NCBI GenBank assembly: GCA_042573625.1
Contig: JBHPCZ010000092.1
Coordinates: 1 to 14,000 of the forward strand
Direction of reading: 5' to 3'
DNA: 14,000 nucleotides
DNA from: JBHPCZ01 sp042573625
GTDB taxonomy: Bacteria; Desulfobacterota; Desulfobacteria; Desulfobacterales; UBA11574
A program made the translations under genes and the position numbers. Position 1 is the stretch's first letter, and every line of letters begins with the position of its first letter. This document shows, piece by piece, positions 1-7,100 of the stretch. The notes below the pieces were generated by a model, which saw only the letters and a program-made list of their open reading frames with translations, had not been told where the DNA came from and did not search any database.

Positions 1-52
1 CCGTGAGGGCGGACGAACCGTTGGCGCCGGAGTGGTAAGCGATATCGTTTAA
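1..52 (+). CDS. tuf: Elongation factor Tu, 3' end only
   Basis: Only the last 16 codons and the TAA stop (50-52) are inside the window; the gene begins upstream. The readable C-terminus, REGGRTVGAGVVSDIV, is the signature end of EF-Tu domain III. EF-Tu is the cytoplasmic GTPase that delivers aminoacyl-tRNA to the ribosomal A site. The order tuf-rpmG-trnW-secE-nusG is a common bacterial arrangement, which supports the call. A second tuf begins at 13958 in the same orientation, so this is one of two copies. Identification is firm; the length and N-terminal domains cannot be judged here. Confidence 0.93.
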   Translation, partial: REGGRTVGAGVVSDIV

Positions 53-74
53 TAACAGCTGAAGGAGTCTGCTG

Positions 75-224
75 GTGAGAATCATCGTTACCCTTGCATG
101 TGGTGAATGCAAAAGAAGAAACTATACAACGACCAAAAACAAACGGACAACACCGGATAAATTAGAGTTCAGTAAGTATTGCAGGTTTTGCAGAAAACAT
201 ACCCCGCATAAAGAAACGAAATAA
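75..224 (+). CDS. rpmG: 50S ribosomal protein L33 (zinc-ribbon form)
   Basis: This 49-residue protein was found by reading the frame directly. It starts with GTG at 75, preceded by AAGGAG at 62-67 with a 7-nt gap, and stops at TAA 222-224. The sequence is typical of L33, a small basic protein of the large subunit near the E site: it opens VRIIVTLACGECKRRNY and contains TKNKRTTPDKLEFSKYC. Two CxxC pairs, C9/C12 and C36/C39, show it is the zinc-binding (C+) paralogue type rather than the cysteine-free form. It lies 22 nt after tuf and 60 nt before tRNA-Trp, probably in one transcript. Length matches the family (about 49-55 residues). Only the GTG start leaves slight doubt. Confidence 0.95.
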   Translation: MRIIVTLACGECKRRNYTTTKNKRTTPDKLEFSKYCRFCRKHTPHKETK

Positions 225-284
225 AAAGTTTTCAACAGGGAAGTTTAAAAAAACCGGATTGATTACTTTTAAAAGGGGTTATGC

Positions 285-360
285 AGGCCAGTAGCTCCAA
301 CGGTAGAGCGTCGGACTCCAAATCCGGGTGTTGGGGGTTCGAATCCCTCCTGGCCTGCCA
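285..360 (+). tRNA. trnW: tRNA-Trp (anticodon CCA)
   Basis: This 76-nt gene folds as a full cloverleaf. The acceptor stem pairs AGGCCAG (285-291) with CTGGCCT (350-356), followed by discriminator G357 and a genome-encoded CCA at 358-360. The anticodon stem is 311-315/323-327 with one T-G pair, and the loop CTCCAAA holds anticodon CCA at 318-320. The T arm contains GGTTCGAATCC. It decodes UGG as tryptophan. The position just upstream of secE-nusG is a widespread bacterial arrangement, so the tRNA is probably cut out of the tuf-rpmG-secE transcript. I see no clean promoter in 225-284. Confidence 0.97.
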
Positions 361-372
361 AATAATTTTGAA

Positions 373-443
373 GGTAAAGCTCAGTGTTTGAAACAGAAGG
401 TATTGAAGGATCTCCTTGGCTGTTTTAACTTTGAGCTTTCACC
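373..443 (+). promoter_or_regulatory. Extended hairpin in the trnW-secE leader
   Basis: The spacer after tRNA-Trp can fold into one long stacked hairpin. The outer stem pairs GGT+AAAGCTCA (373-383) with TGAGCTTT+C+ACC (432-443, one bulged C). Inside it AAACAG (391-396) pairs with CTGTTT (420-425), and AAGG (406-409) with CCTT (414-417). It ends six bases before the secE ribosome-binding site at 449-453. It could be an RNA processing site that separates the tRNA from the secE mRNA, or a translational control element. It is not a convincing terminator because only a short ATTTT follows. The pairing is seen in the sequence; the role is a guess. Confidence 0.4.
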
Positions 444-458
444 ATTTTAGGAGTGAGA

Positions 459-854
459 GTGGGACGGCTTCAAAGAAAAAAGGCTTCAGGCAAAAAAAAG
501 AAGAAACAAAGAACCGATGTCACGACAACATCGCAACAAAAATCGAGTGTTGTAACATCGAAGTCAGCATCTCTTTCTGTTCCTTCATCGGATACCGAAA
601 AAAAGAAAGCCTCCTCCCAAAGTAAAGCTATAGCCAGGACCCGAACTGAGCCTGGAAAGCTAAAAAGTTACTTGGACAGAGGATTACAGTTCTTGAGAGA
701 AGTAAAAGTCGAGTTGAAAAAGGTGACATGGCCCACACGCAAGCAAACCATCGGTTCTACTGTGGTTGTGATTATCCTGGTTATGATAATATCTTCTTTT
801 CTTGGATTGGTGGACATGGGGCTTGCTAGCCTGGTCCGTGTGGTTCTTCAATAG
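459..854 (+). CDS. secE: Preprotein translocase subunit SecE
   Basis: SecE clamps SecY in the SecYEG protein-export channel of the inner membrane. The diagnostic core, LREVKVELKKVTWPTRKQT, starts near residue 79 with the conserved W-P at 91-92. One transmembrane helix follows (about residues 98-120, rich in V and I) and the protein ends LVRVVLQ, 131 residues in all. The first ~75 residues are a polar lysine/serine-rich extension with a KKKKK run instead of the extra membrane helices of the 127-residue E. coli protein. I chose GTG 459 because AGGAG at 449-453 gives a 5-nt gap. An in-frame GTG at 453 would overlap that site. nusG follows 18 nt later, the usual pairing. Confidence 0.9.
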   Translation: MGRLQRKKASGKKKKKQRTDVTTTSQQKSSVVTSKSASLSVPSSDTEKKKASSQSKAIARTRTEPGKLKSYLDRGLQFLREVKVELKKVTWPTRKQTIGSTVVVIILVMIISSFLGLVDMGLASLVRVVLQ

Positions 855-872
855 AATTGAGGAGGAGAAAGA

Positions 873-1403
873 GTGGCGCGTAAATGGTATATCGTCCACG
901 TTTATTCCGGATTTGAAAGCAAGGTCAAAATAGCCTTGGAAGAACGCATTTCTTCCTCTTCTCACCCTGCTAAATTCGGCGAAGTCATTGTTCCGACCGA
1001 AGAGATTGTTGAGCTTGTAAAAGGGAAAAGAAAAACTTCCTCTCGGAAATTCTATCCCGGATATATCTTGGTCAATATGGAACTTGATGAAGAAACCTGG
1101 CATATCGTTAATAATACGGCCAAAGTCACCGGATTTTTAGGGGGAAGACAAAAGCCGGCCCCGCTAACAGATGAAGAGGCTGAACAGATTCTGCAACGTA
1201 TGGAAGTCGGCAAACTGAAACCGCAACCGAAATACTTTTTTGAATCCGGAGATGAAATTCGCGTCATAGATGGGCCGTTTGCGAACTTTAATGGGATAGT
1301 TGACGAAGTAAATCCTGAAAAAGGTAAAATAAAGGTTCTGGTGAGCATATTCGGGCGTTCGACACCGGTTGAATTGGATTTCGTACAAGTTTCAAAACTT
1401 TAG
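873..1403 (+). CDS. nusG: Transcription termination/antitermination factor NusG
   Basis: NusG is the universal elongation factor that binds the clamp of RNA polymerase and, through its C-terminal domain, Rho or ribosomal protein S10. The 176-residue product opens with the NGN-domain signature RKWYIVHVYSGFE and has the conserved FYPGYILVNMELDEETW segment; V-T-G-F-L-G follows. A KOW domain begins near R130 (IDGPFANFNG) and ends in FVQVSKL. The length is typical (175-185). The GTG start at 873 has a strong GGAGGAG site at 861-867. The gene lies between secE and rplK as in most bacteria and stops with TAG. Confidence 0.97.
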   Translation: MARKWYIVHVYSGFESKVKIALEERISSSSHPAKFGEVIVPTEEIVELVKGKRKTSSRKFYPGYILVNMELDEETWHIVNNTAKVTGFLGGRQKPAPLTDEEAEQILQRMEVGKLKPQPKYFFESGDEIRVIDGPFANFNGIVDEVNPEKGKIKVLVSIFGRSTPVELDFVQVSKL

Positions 1404-1409
1404 AAAATA

Positions 1410-1442
1410 GCTGATAAGCCGATAAGCGACGCGCTTAGCAGC
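1410..1442 (+). promoter_or_regulatory. Small hairpin in the nusG-rplK spacer
   Basis: TAAGCG (1423-1428) pairs with CGCTTA (1432-1437) around a 3-nt loop. GCTG (1410-1413) can pair with CAGC (1439-1442) across an asymmetric internal loop. The structure sits in the leader of the L11-L1 genes, where bacteria often carry an L1-binding translational repressor site, so that role is possible. I could not match a defined L1-binding motif. No T-run follows, so it is not a terminator. Confidence 0.3.
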
Positions 1443-1465
1443 CAATTCGGGAGTGAAAATAAAAA

Positions 1466-1888
1466 ATGGCAAAAAAGGTTATTGCACAGATAAAACTTCA
1501 GGTCCCTGCGGGGCAGGCCAATCCGTCTCCCCCGATCGGTCCCGCACTTGGGCAGCACGGCGTAAATATAATGGATTTCTGTAAAGCGTTTAATTCAAGG
1601 ACTGCCAACGAAGAAGGGATGATTATACCTGTTGTGCTTACGGTCTATCAAGATAGATCCTTTACGTTCATAACCAAAACGCCGCCCGCTTCTGTACTTT
1701 TGAAAAAAGCGGCAAAAATAGCCAAAGGTGCCGGTGATCCAAAACGTGAAAGGGTCGGCACGGTCACCCGACAGCAGCTGGAAGAAATTGCCAAGCTTAA
1801 AATGGTTGATTTAAATGCCGTCGATCTCGATTCTGCTTGCAAAATCATTGCCGGCACGGCCAGAAGTATGGGAATCGAAATTAACTAG
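1466..1888 (+). CDS. rplK: 50S ribosomal protein L11
   Basis: L11 binds the GTPase-associated region of 23S rRNA at the base of the L7/L12 stalk and is the site of thiostrepton action. The 140-residue product has the family's usual length. The N-terminal domain shows KLQVPAGQANPSPPIGPALG with its conserved prolines, followed by HGVNIMDFCKAFN. The C-terminal RNA-binding domain contains TKTPPASVLLKKAA and ends IAGTARSMGIEIN. The start is ATG 1466; upstream GGGAG (1449-1453) is a modest ribosome-binding site with a 12-nt gap. The TAG stop at 1886-1888 coincides with the left end of a palindromic element: its TA is the element's outermost dinucleotide. Confidence 0.97.
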   Translation: MAKKVIAQIKLQVPAGQANPSPPIGPALGQHGVNIMDFCKAFNSRTANEEGMIIPVVLTVYQDRSFTFITKTPPASVLLKKAAKIAKGAGDPKRERVGTVTRQQLEEIAKLKMVDLNAVDLDSACKIIAGTARSMGIEIN

Positions 1889-2032
1889 AAGTGGTTTCAA
1901 AACCTCAAATCATGTTCGAGGGCAAGGCGTGGGCAGGCGAAAAAGAGCAGCATACACGGTAGTATGTGAGCATTTTGAACCGACTCGCAACACAGCCATC
2001 GGGCATTAGAGGGGGTTTTGAAACCACTTCTA
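1886..2032. mobile_element. 147-bp palindromic MITE/REP-like element
   Basis: Perfect 19-bp terminal inverted repeats, TAGAAGTGGTTTCAAAACC at 1886-1904 and its reverse complement at 2014-2032, enclose a core that is also imperfectly palindromic. The centre is CATAC (1951-1955) facing GTATG (1962-1966). No convincing protein is encoded, which fits a non-autonomous miniature inverted-repeat element. The ends can be read as a TA target duplication (TA|GAAGTGG...CCACTTC|TA), as expected of IS630/Tc1-mariner-type movement. The trinucleotide AAC also flanks both sides (1883-1885 and 2033-2035). In RNA the whole element would form one long hairpin between rplK and rplA. The inverted repeats are seen directly; mobility and family are inferred. 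Confidence 0.8.
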
Positions 2033-2090
2033 AACAAAATGTTGCAAGTTTATTAAACCATAATCCGATAACATATTACCAAGGAGTAAA

Positions 2091-2804
2091 GTGTTAAAAA
2101 TGCCAAAACGGGGTAAAAAATATTTGGAATCGATTAAAAAGATGGGTTCAAAAACACGACATGATTTCTACGAGGCTGTCAAACTGGCGTTAGATTCGTC
2201 ATATACCAAATTTGATGAAACTGTTGATATTGCGATCCGTCTTGGCGTTGATCCAAGGCATGCAGATCAGATGGTTCGAGGTTCAGTTGTTTTACCCAAT
2301 GGTTTAGGAAGGGAAGTAAAGGTTCTCGTCTTTGCAAAGGGAGAAAAGCAGAAAGAGGCTCTTGACGCCGGGGCCGATTATGTCGGAAGTGACGACTTGA
2401 TTGAAAAAATTAAGGGTGGATGGACAGGCTTTGATAAAGCCATTGCCACTCCCGATATGATGGGTTCCGTAGGGAAGATAGGAAAGATTCTCGGTCCGAG
2501 AGGATTAATGCCCAATGCGAAAACAGGGACCGTCACTTTCGATGTTGGAAGAGCGGTTAATGAATTCAAAGCAGGCAAAATAGATTTCAAAGTTGAAAAA
2601 GCAGGCATTATCCACGTTCCCATGGGAAAAGTCTCATTTGGAGTTGAGAAGATTATTCAGAATGCAACTGCTTTTTTGGAGACGATCATGCGCCTCAAGC
2701 CGGCTTCCAGTAAGGGAACCTACCTTAAGGGTATCGCCATTTCGACGACAATGGGGCCCGGGATCAAAATAGATGCGGCCAGTGTCAAGGACCTAACAAA
2801 ATAA
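2091..2804 (+). CDS. rplA: 50S ribosomal protein L1
   Basis: L1 forms the mobile L1 stalk at the E site and in many bacteria represses translation of its own L11-L1 mRNA. Family marks are PKRGKKYLE at the N-terminus, DETVDIAIRLGVDPRHADQ, the signature GKIGKILGPRGLMPNAKTGTV (around residues 125-145) and the C-terminal MGPGIKIDAASV. Length is 237 residues from GTG 2091 or 234 from ATG 2100. AAGGAG at 2081-2086 is 4 nt from GTG and 13 nt from ATG, so I kept GTG, although many L1 proteins start at the MPKRGKK position. The palindromic element occupies most of the spacer upstream. Confidence 0.96.
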   Translation: MLKMPKRGKKYLESIKKMGSKTRHDFYEAVKLALDSSYTKFDETVDIAIRLGVDPRHADQMVRGSVVLPNGLGREVKVLVFAKGEKQKEALDAGADYVGSDDLIEKIKGGWTGFDKAIATPDMMGSVGKIGKILGPRGLMPNAKTGTVTFDVGRAVNEFKAGKIDFKVEKAGIIHVPMGKVSFGVEKIIQNATAFLETIMRLKPASSKGTYLKGIAISTTMGPGIKIDAASVKDLTK

Positions 2805-2829
2805 TCATAAACAAATCCTGTCAAAGACC

Positions 2830-2934
2830 GTAGGTACACTTATTCGTGTTTAATCGGCACTGCCGACCTACCGAGACGCATGGGTTTTTAGGAAGTTCGT
2901 GCCTCCGGTTCTTTCACGGATTAAAGAAAGGAGG
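2830..2934 (+). promoter_or_regulatory. Ribosomal protein L10 leader (autoregulatory mRNA structure)
   Basis: The rplA-rplJ spacer folds into a three-way junction. The closing stem is GTAGGT (2830-2835) with ACCTAC (2866-2871); one arm is ACAC (2836-2839) with GTGT (2846-2849); the other is CGGC (2855-2858) with GCCG (2862-2865). Downstream, CCTC (2902-2905) and CTTTC (2911-2915) can pair with GAAAG+GAGG (2926-2934), which hides the rplJ ribosome-binding site AAGGAGG (2928-2934). This matches the known L10 leader principle: the L10-L12 complex binds the upstream junction and blocks rplJ translation. Position and architecture agree with that class, but no covariance model was run. Confidence 0.75.
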
Positions 2935-2946
2935 GGTAATTTCGTT

Positions 2947-3468
2947 ATGAAACTCGATCAAAAAAAGCAAATCGTTAAAGACCTGAATGAAAATTTTTCA
3001 AGGTCTAAAATCGTCATCCTTACGGATTACAAAGGACTTGACGTTACAGCGATGAATGATTTGCGAAGAAAGCTCAGAGAAGCTGAGATCGAATACAAGG
3101 TAGTGAAAAATACGCTGTTGATTAGAGCTTCTGAAGAAACCGATGTAGCGTTGATCAAAGACGCTTTTACAGGCCCGAGTGCGGTAGCTTTAAGTTACGA
3201 TGACCCGGTTGCGCCTGCAAAAGTGTTAACAGATTTTGCAAAAAATTATCAGAAGCTCGAAATAAAAGTTGGCGTTATGAACGGCCGGGTGCTTGATTTA
3301 AGCGCAATAAAGGTGCTGTCGAACCTTCCGTCCCGTGAGGTGATCTTAAGCCAGCTTCTTTCAACCTTAAACGGTGTTCCGACTTCACTTTTAAGGACCA
3401 TCAACGGCATACCGCAAAGTTTGCTGAATGTCCTGCAGGCGATAAAAGAACAAAAAGCAGCAACCTGA
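2947..3468 (+). CDS. rplJ: 50S ribosomal protein L10
   Basis: L10 anchors the L7/L12 dimers to the ribosome through its C-terminal helix and, together with them, represses its own mRNA. The product is 173 residues, the usual length. It begins KLDQKKQIVKDLNENFS, has the conserved IVILTDYKGLDV strand, KVVKNTLL, and a helical C-terminus (SLLNVLQAIKEQKAA) that would carry L12. ATG 2947 was chosen because the family starts M-x-L-x-x-K and AAGGAGG lies at 2928-2934 with a rather long 12-nt gap. An in-frame GTG at 2899 lies inside the leader hairpin and was rejected. rplL follows after 109 nt. Confidence 0.96.
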   Translation: MKLDQKKQIVKDLNENFSRSKIVILTDYKGLDVTAMNDLRRKLREAEIEYKVVKNTLLIRASEETDVALIKDAFTGPSAVALSYDDPVAPAKVLTDFAKNYQKLEIKVGVMNGRVLDLSAIKVLSNLPSREVILSQLLSTLNGVPTSLLRTINGIPQSLLNVLQAIKEQKAAT

Positions 3469-3490
3469 AAACAGAGGCTGTCGTTGACAT

Positions 3491-3511
3491 GTTAATTGCT
3501 CATCGATTAAC
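3491..3511 (+). promoter_or_regulatory. Short hairpin in the rplJ-rplL spacer
   Basis: GTTAAT (3491-3496) is complementary to ATTAAC (3506-3511) around a 9-nt loop. It is AT-rich, has no T-run after it and sits 66 nt before the rplL start. It could affect mRNA processing or may be chance; no known motif was recognised. Confidence 0.2.
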
Positions 3512-3524
3512 CCGGCAGCACCGA

Positions 3525-3554
3525 TTGATACGATCAACTGAATATAAATATACT
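3525..3554 (+). promoter_or_regulatory. Candidate sigma-70 promoter upstream of rplL
   Basis: TTGATA (3525-3530) and TATACT (3549-3554) are separated by 18 nt, each one or two mismatches from consensus. Transcription would start near 3561, giving a very short leader with GGAGG (3564-3568) just before the rplL ATG. An extra promoter could help supply the excess L12 needed per ribosome. The spacer is AT-rich, so chance resemblance is quite possible. Confidence 0.3.
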
Positions 3555-3577
3555 TTTGAAATTGGAGGATATATAAA

Positions 3578-3961
3578 ATGGCGAAGATTACCAAAGAGGA
3601 TGTGATTGAGTTTATCTCGAACATGTCAGTGCTTGACTTGTCCGAACTTGTAAAGGAGATGGAAGATAAATTCGGCGTTTCTGCAGCTGCACCCGTCGCA
3701 GTGGCGGCTGCAGCACCCGCTCAAGCGGCCGAGGCACAAGCGGAAGAGCAGACGGAGTTTGATGCTATTCTTATCAGTTTTGGCGACAAGAAAATTCAGG
3801 TTATCAAGGAAGTAAGGGCCATTACCGGCATCGGGTTGAAGGATGCGAAGACCCTGGTAGATTCTGTTCCCGCGCCCATCAAGGAGGGTATTCCAAAAGA
3901 GGAAGCAGAAACGATCAAAAGCCAGCTGGAAGAGGCCGGCGCACAGGTTGAACTAAAATAA
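3578..3961 (+). CDS. rplL: 50S ribosomal protein L7/L12
   Basis: L7/L12 is the multicopy stalk protein that recruits and activates translational GTPases. The 127-residue sequence has the three classical parts: an N-terminal dimerisation domain (KEDVIEFISNMSVLDLSELV), an alanine-rich flexible hinge (about residues 32-55), and a C-terminal factor-binding domain with FDAILISFGDKKIQVIKEVR and TGIGLKDAKTLVDSVP, ending EEAGAQVELK. Length and composition are normal. ATG 3578 has GGAGG at 3564-3568. It is the last ribosomal-protein gene before rpoB; the 144-nt spacer that follows can fold. Confidence 0.97.
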   Translation: MAKITKEDVIEFISNMSVLDLSELVKEMEDKFGVSAAAPVAVAAAAPAQAAEAQAEEQTEFDAILISFGDKKIQVIKEVRAITGIGLKDAKTLVDSVPAPIKEGIPKEEAETIKSQLEEAGAQVELK

Positions 3962-3983
3962 TACCTGACAGATGATTGGTGAT

Positions 3984-4073
3984 GGGTCATAGCGCATAGT
4001 AAAAAAGCGTAAGCTGTGCGGGTTCGGATTTAGATATCGCCTTTTACAGCCTTTTTTCTATGAGTTATGACCC
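3984..4073 (+). promoter_or_regulatory. Folded rplL-rpoB spacer (possible processing or attenuation site)
   Basis: An outer stem pairs GGGTCATA (3984-3991) with TATGACCC (4066-4073). Inside it CGCATAG (3993-3999) pairs with CTGTGCG (4014-4020, one wobble). A T-run (CTTTTTTC) lies at 4051-4058 but is ~30 nt from the inner hairpin, so this is not a standard intrinsic terminator. In E. coli the same interval holds a partial terminator and an RNase III site that set the ratio of L12 to beta; a similar role is possible here. Pairing is seen in the sequence; function is inferred by position. Confidence 0.4.
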
Positions 4074-4105
4074 GAAATTCGCAACCAATTATTGATGGAG
4101 ATACC

Positions 4106-7100
4106 ATGTCAGAAAAAGCTTCGGCAAATAAGCGTATCAGGAAAAACTTCGGCAAGATACGGAAGGGTGTTGAGATCCCAGACCTCATCGGGGTGCAGAG
4201 GGAATCATTCAGTCGGTTCTTGCAAAAGGATGTTCCCCTTGAAAAACGAAAAGACATCGGTCTCCAGGCCGTGTTCAAGTCCGTATTCCCTATAAAAGAC
4301 TTTACCGGTAGTGCTTCACTTGAATTTGTATCTTACAGGTTTGGAGCGGTTAAGCACAGTGTGCAGGAATGTATTCACAGGGGGATGACATATGAGATTC
4401 CCCTTCGTATCACCGTAAGGCTTGTGGTGTATGATATTGACAAGGAAACGGGAATCACCAATATCCGCGATATCAAGGAGCAGGAAATCTACTTTGGTGC
4501 AATCCCGATGATGACTGAAAAAGGCACCTTTATAATAAACGGTACCGAACGTGTCGTTGTCAGCCAGCTTCACCGATCCTCCGGGGTGTTTTTCAATCAT
4601 GACAAGGGAAAGTCCCATTCAAGCGGTAAGGTGATTTACTCAGCACGAATTATTCCGGTTCGCGGTTCCTGGATTGATATGGAGATTGATCCAAAGGATA
4701 TCGTCCATATTCGGATTGACAGACGTCGCAAGTTTCCTGTTACGATCCTTTTCAAGTCCTTCGGCTATACTACAGAAGACATTCTTTCGTATTTCTATAA
4801 AACCGAAAAATATGTTATTCAGCGCAAGCAAATTTTCAAGGAGTTTAACGAGGATTTATTAGTCGGTCAGCGTGCCAGTCAAGACATCAAGGACCCTGAA
4901 ACAGGCAATTCAATTGTCTTGAAAGGGCGCGTGTTTACCAAAACTGCTGTCAAACGTCTTAAATCTGCAAAAATAAAACTGACACCGATAAACGAGGAAG
5001 ATATCTTCAACAAGGCGTTTGCAAAGACCATTGTCGACCCAAAAAGTGGAAATCCACTTGTAAAAGCCAACGACACTTTTGATGATGAAGTCTTTCAAGT
5101 GTTAAAAGATGCCGGCATAAACCAGTTTGAGTTGCTGTTTATTGATGAGGTATCCACAAGTGAATCGATTCGAAAGACGTTGCTTCTCGATAAAGTCGAA
5201 ACCAAAGAAGAAGCGCTCATAGAAATATACAGAAGGCTCAGGCCGGGAAACCCGGCGACACCGGAAGTGGCCCAAGATTTCATTGATCACATGTTTTTCA
5301 AGTCTTCCTATTACGACCTTTCCGGTGTAGGCCGCCTAAAAATCAACCTTCGCCTGGGTGTTGATACTGCCATTAATATAACAACACTCAGGAAAGAGGA
5401 CATACTTCTCACGGCAAAAACGCTTGTCACGCTTAAAGACACCCAGGGGGTTGTTGATGATATCGACCATCTCGGAAACCGGAGAGTCCGTGCAGTTGGA
5501 GAACTCCTTGAGAATCAGTATCGAATAGGACTGGTTCGCATGGAGCGTGCGATAAAAGAGCGAATGAGCCTACAGGAGGTCGATGCGTTGATGCCTCACG
5601 ATCTGGCCAATCCCAAACCGGTTTCCGCTGTTGTCAAAGAGTTCTTCGGAACCAGTCAACTCAGCCAGTTTATGGACCAGACAAATCCGCTCTCAGAAAC
5701 GACGCACAAGCGTCGACTCAGCGCGCTGGGTCCCGGCGGACTCACCCGTGAACGTGCAGGCTTTGAAGTGCGAGATGTGCATCCCTCCCACTACGGACGA
5801 ATCTGTCCCATTGAAACACCGGAAGGACCCAATATCGGCCTTATTGTCTCTCTCAGCACTTATGCAAGGGTTAATGAATACGGCTTTATTGAAACGCCGT
5901 ATAGTGTCGTCAAGGATGCCACTGTGACTAAGGAGGTAAAGTTCCTCAGCGCTTTTGAAGAGAAGGAGCACCCGATTGCTCAAGCAAATGCCCCTGTCGG
6001 TGATGACAACACGTATATCAATCCGCTGGTCACTTCAAGAGTGGCCGGTGAACTCGAGATGGTTAAACGTGAGAATATCGAACTGATGGACATTTCCCCC
6101 AATCAGCTGGTGAGTGTCTCTGCGTCCCTTATCCCGTTTCTAGAAAATGATGACGCGAACCGGGCGTTGATGGGATCTAACATGCAGCGTCAAGCTGTTC
6201 CCTTAATCGTCAATGAAGCACCCCTGGTGGGGACAGGCATCGAAGGTGTTGTGGCAAAAGATTCCGGTGTTACTATAGTGGCGGAGCGGGATGGCGTCGT
6301 AGTGGATGTGGAAGCTGCCCGTATCGTTATTCAGCATGACCCCGATGGCAGCGAGGACAGTAACGAAAACGGCCTGGAGAAACTGGTGACGATTTACAAC
6401 CTCGCAAAATTTATACGCAGCAACCAGAACACATGCTTCAATCAGCGCCCCATCGTTAAGAAGGGACAACGCATTAAAACCGGAGAGATCATTGCAGATG
6501 GGCCTGCGACAGACCAGGGAGAACTCGCCTTGGGCAAAAATGTAACCGTCGCGTTTATGCCGTGGGGGGGGTATAATTTTGAGGATTCGATTCTTGTGGG
6601 AGAAAGACTGCATCGGGATGGGATATATACGTCTGTTCATATTGAAGAATTTGAAGTCGTTGCCAGAGATACCAAGCTTGGGAAAGAAGAAATCACACGT
6701 GATATCCCGAATGTCGGCGATGAAGCCTTAAAGAATCTGGATGAAAGCGGCATTATAAGACTCGGTGCTGAAGTCGGTCAGGGCGATATTCTGGTGGGAA
6801 AGATTACACCGAAAGGCGAGACACAACTCTCCCCTGAAGAAAAGCTGCTGCGCGCCATATTTGGTGAAAAGGCCGGAGACGTAAAAGATACTTCTCTGCG
6901 CGTACCACCCGGCGTTCAGGGAATTGTCGTCGATGCGAAGGTCTTCTCAAGGCGGGGTATCGATAAGGATGAAAGAACATTCCAGATCGAAAATGAAGAG
7001 ATCTCCGCTCTTAATAGAGACAGAGATGATGAACTTGCCGTTATAAAGGATGTTGTTCGCTCCCGGCTTGAAAAATTGCTTGTGGGTCAGAAATGCCAGA

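Noticed and set aside
265..285. TTGATT...TATGCA as a promoter for tRNA-Trp
   Set aside because: The -10 would overlap the first base of the tRNA, so transcription could not start upstream of it.
1815..2009. A 64-codon open frame overlapping the end of rplK
   Set aside because: Most of it lies inside the palindromic element, the product resembles nothing recognisable and no ribosome-binding site fits.
2899..2946. GTG start at 2899 for rplJ
   Set aside because: It lies within the leader hairpin, upstream of the AAGGAGG site, and adds residues foreign to L10.
3484..3512. TTGACA at 3484-3489 as a promoter -35 box
   Set aside because: At 17 nt downstream the sequence is TTAACC, a poor -10 box; the pair TTGATA/TATACT further on is better.
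4067..4105. Earlier ATG start for rpoB at 4067
   Set aside because: No ribosome-binding site precedes it, the added residues are not beta-like, and ATG 4106 has TGGAG at good spacing.
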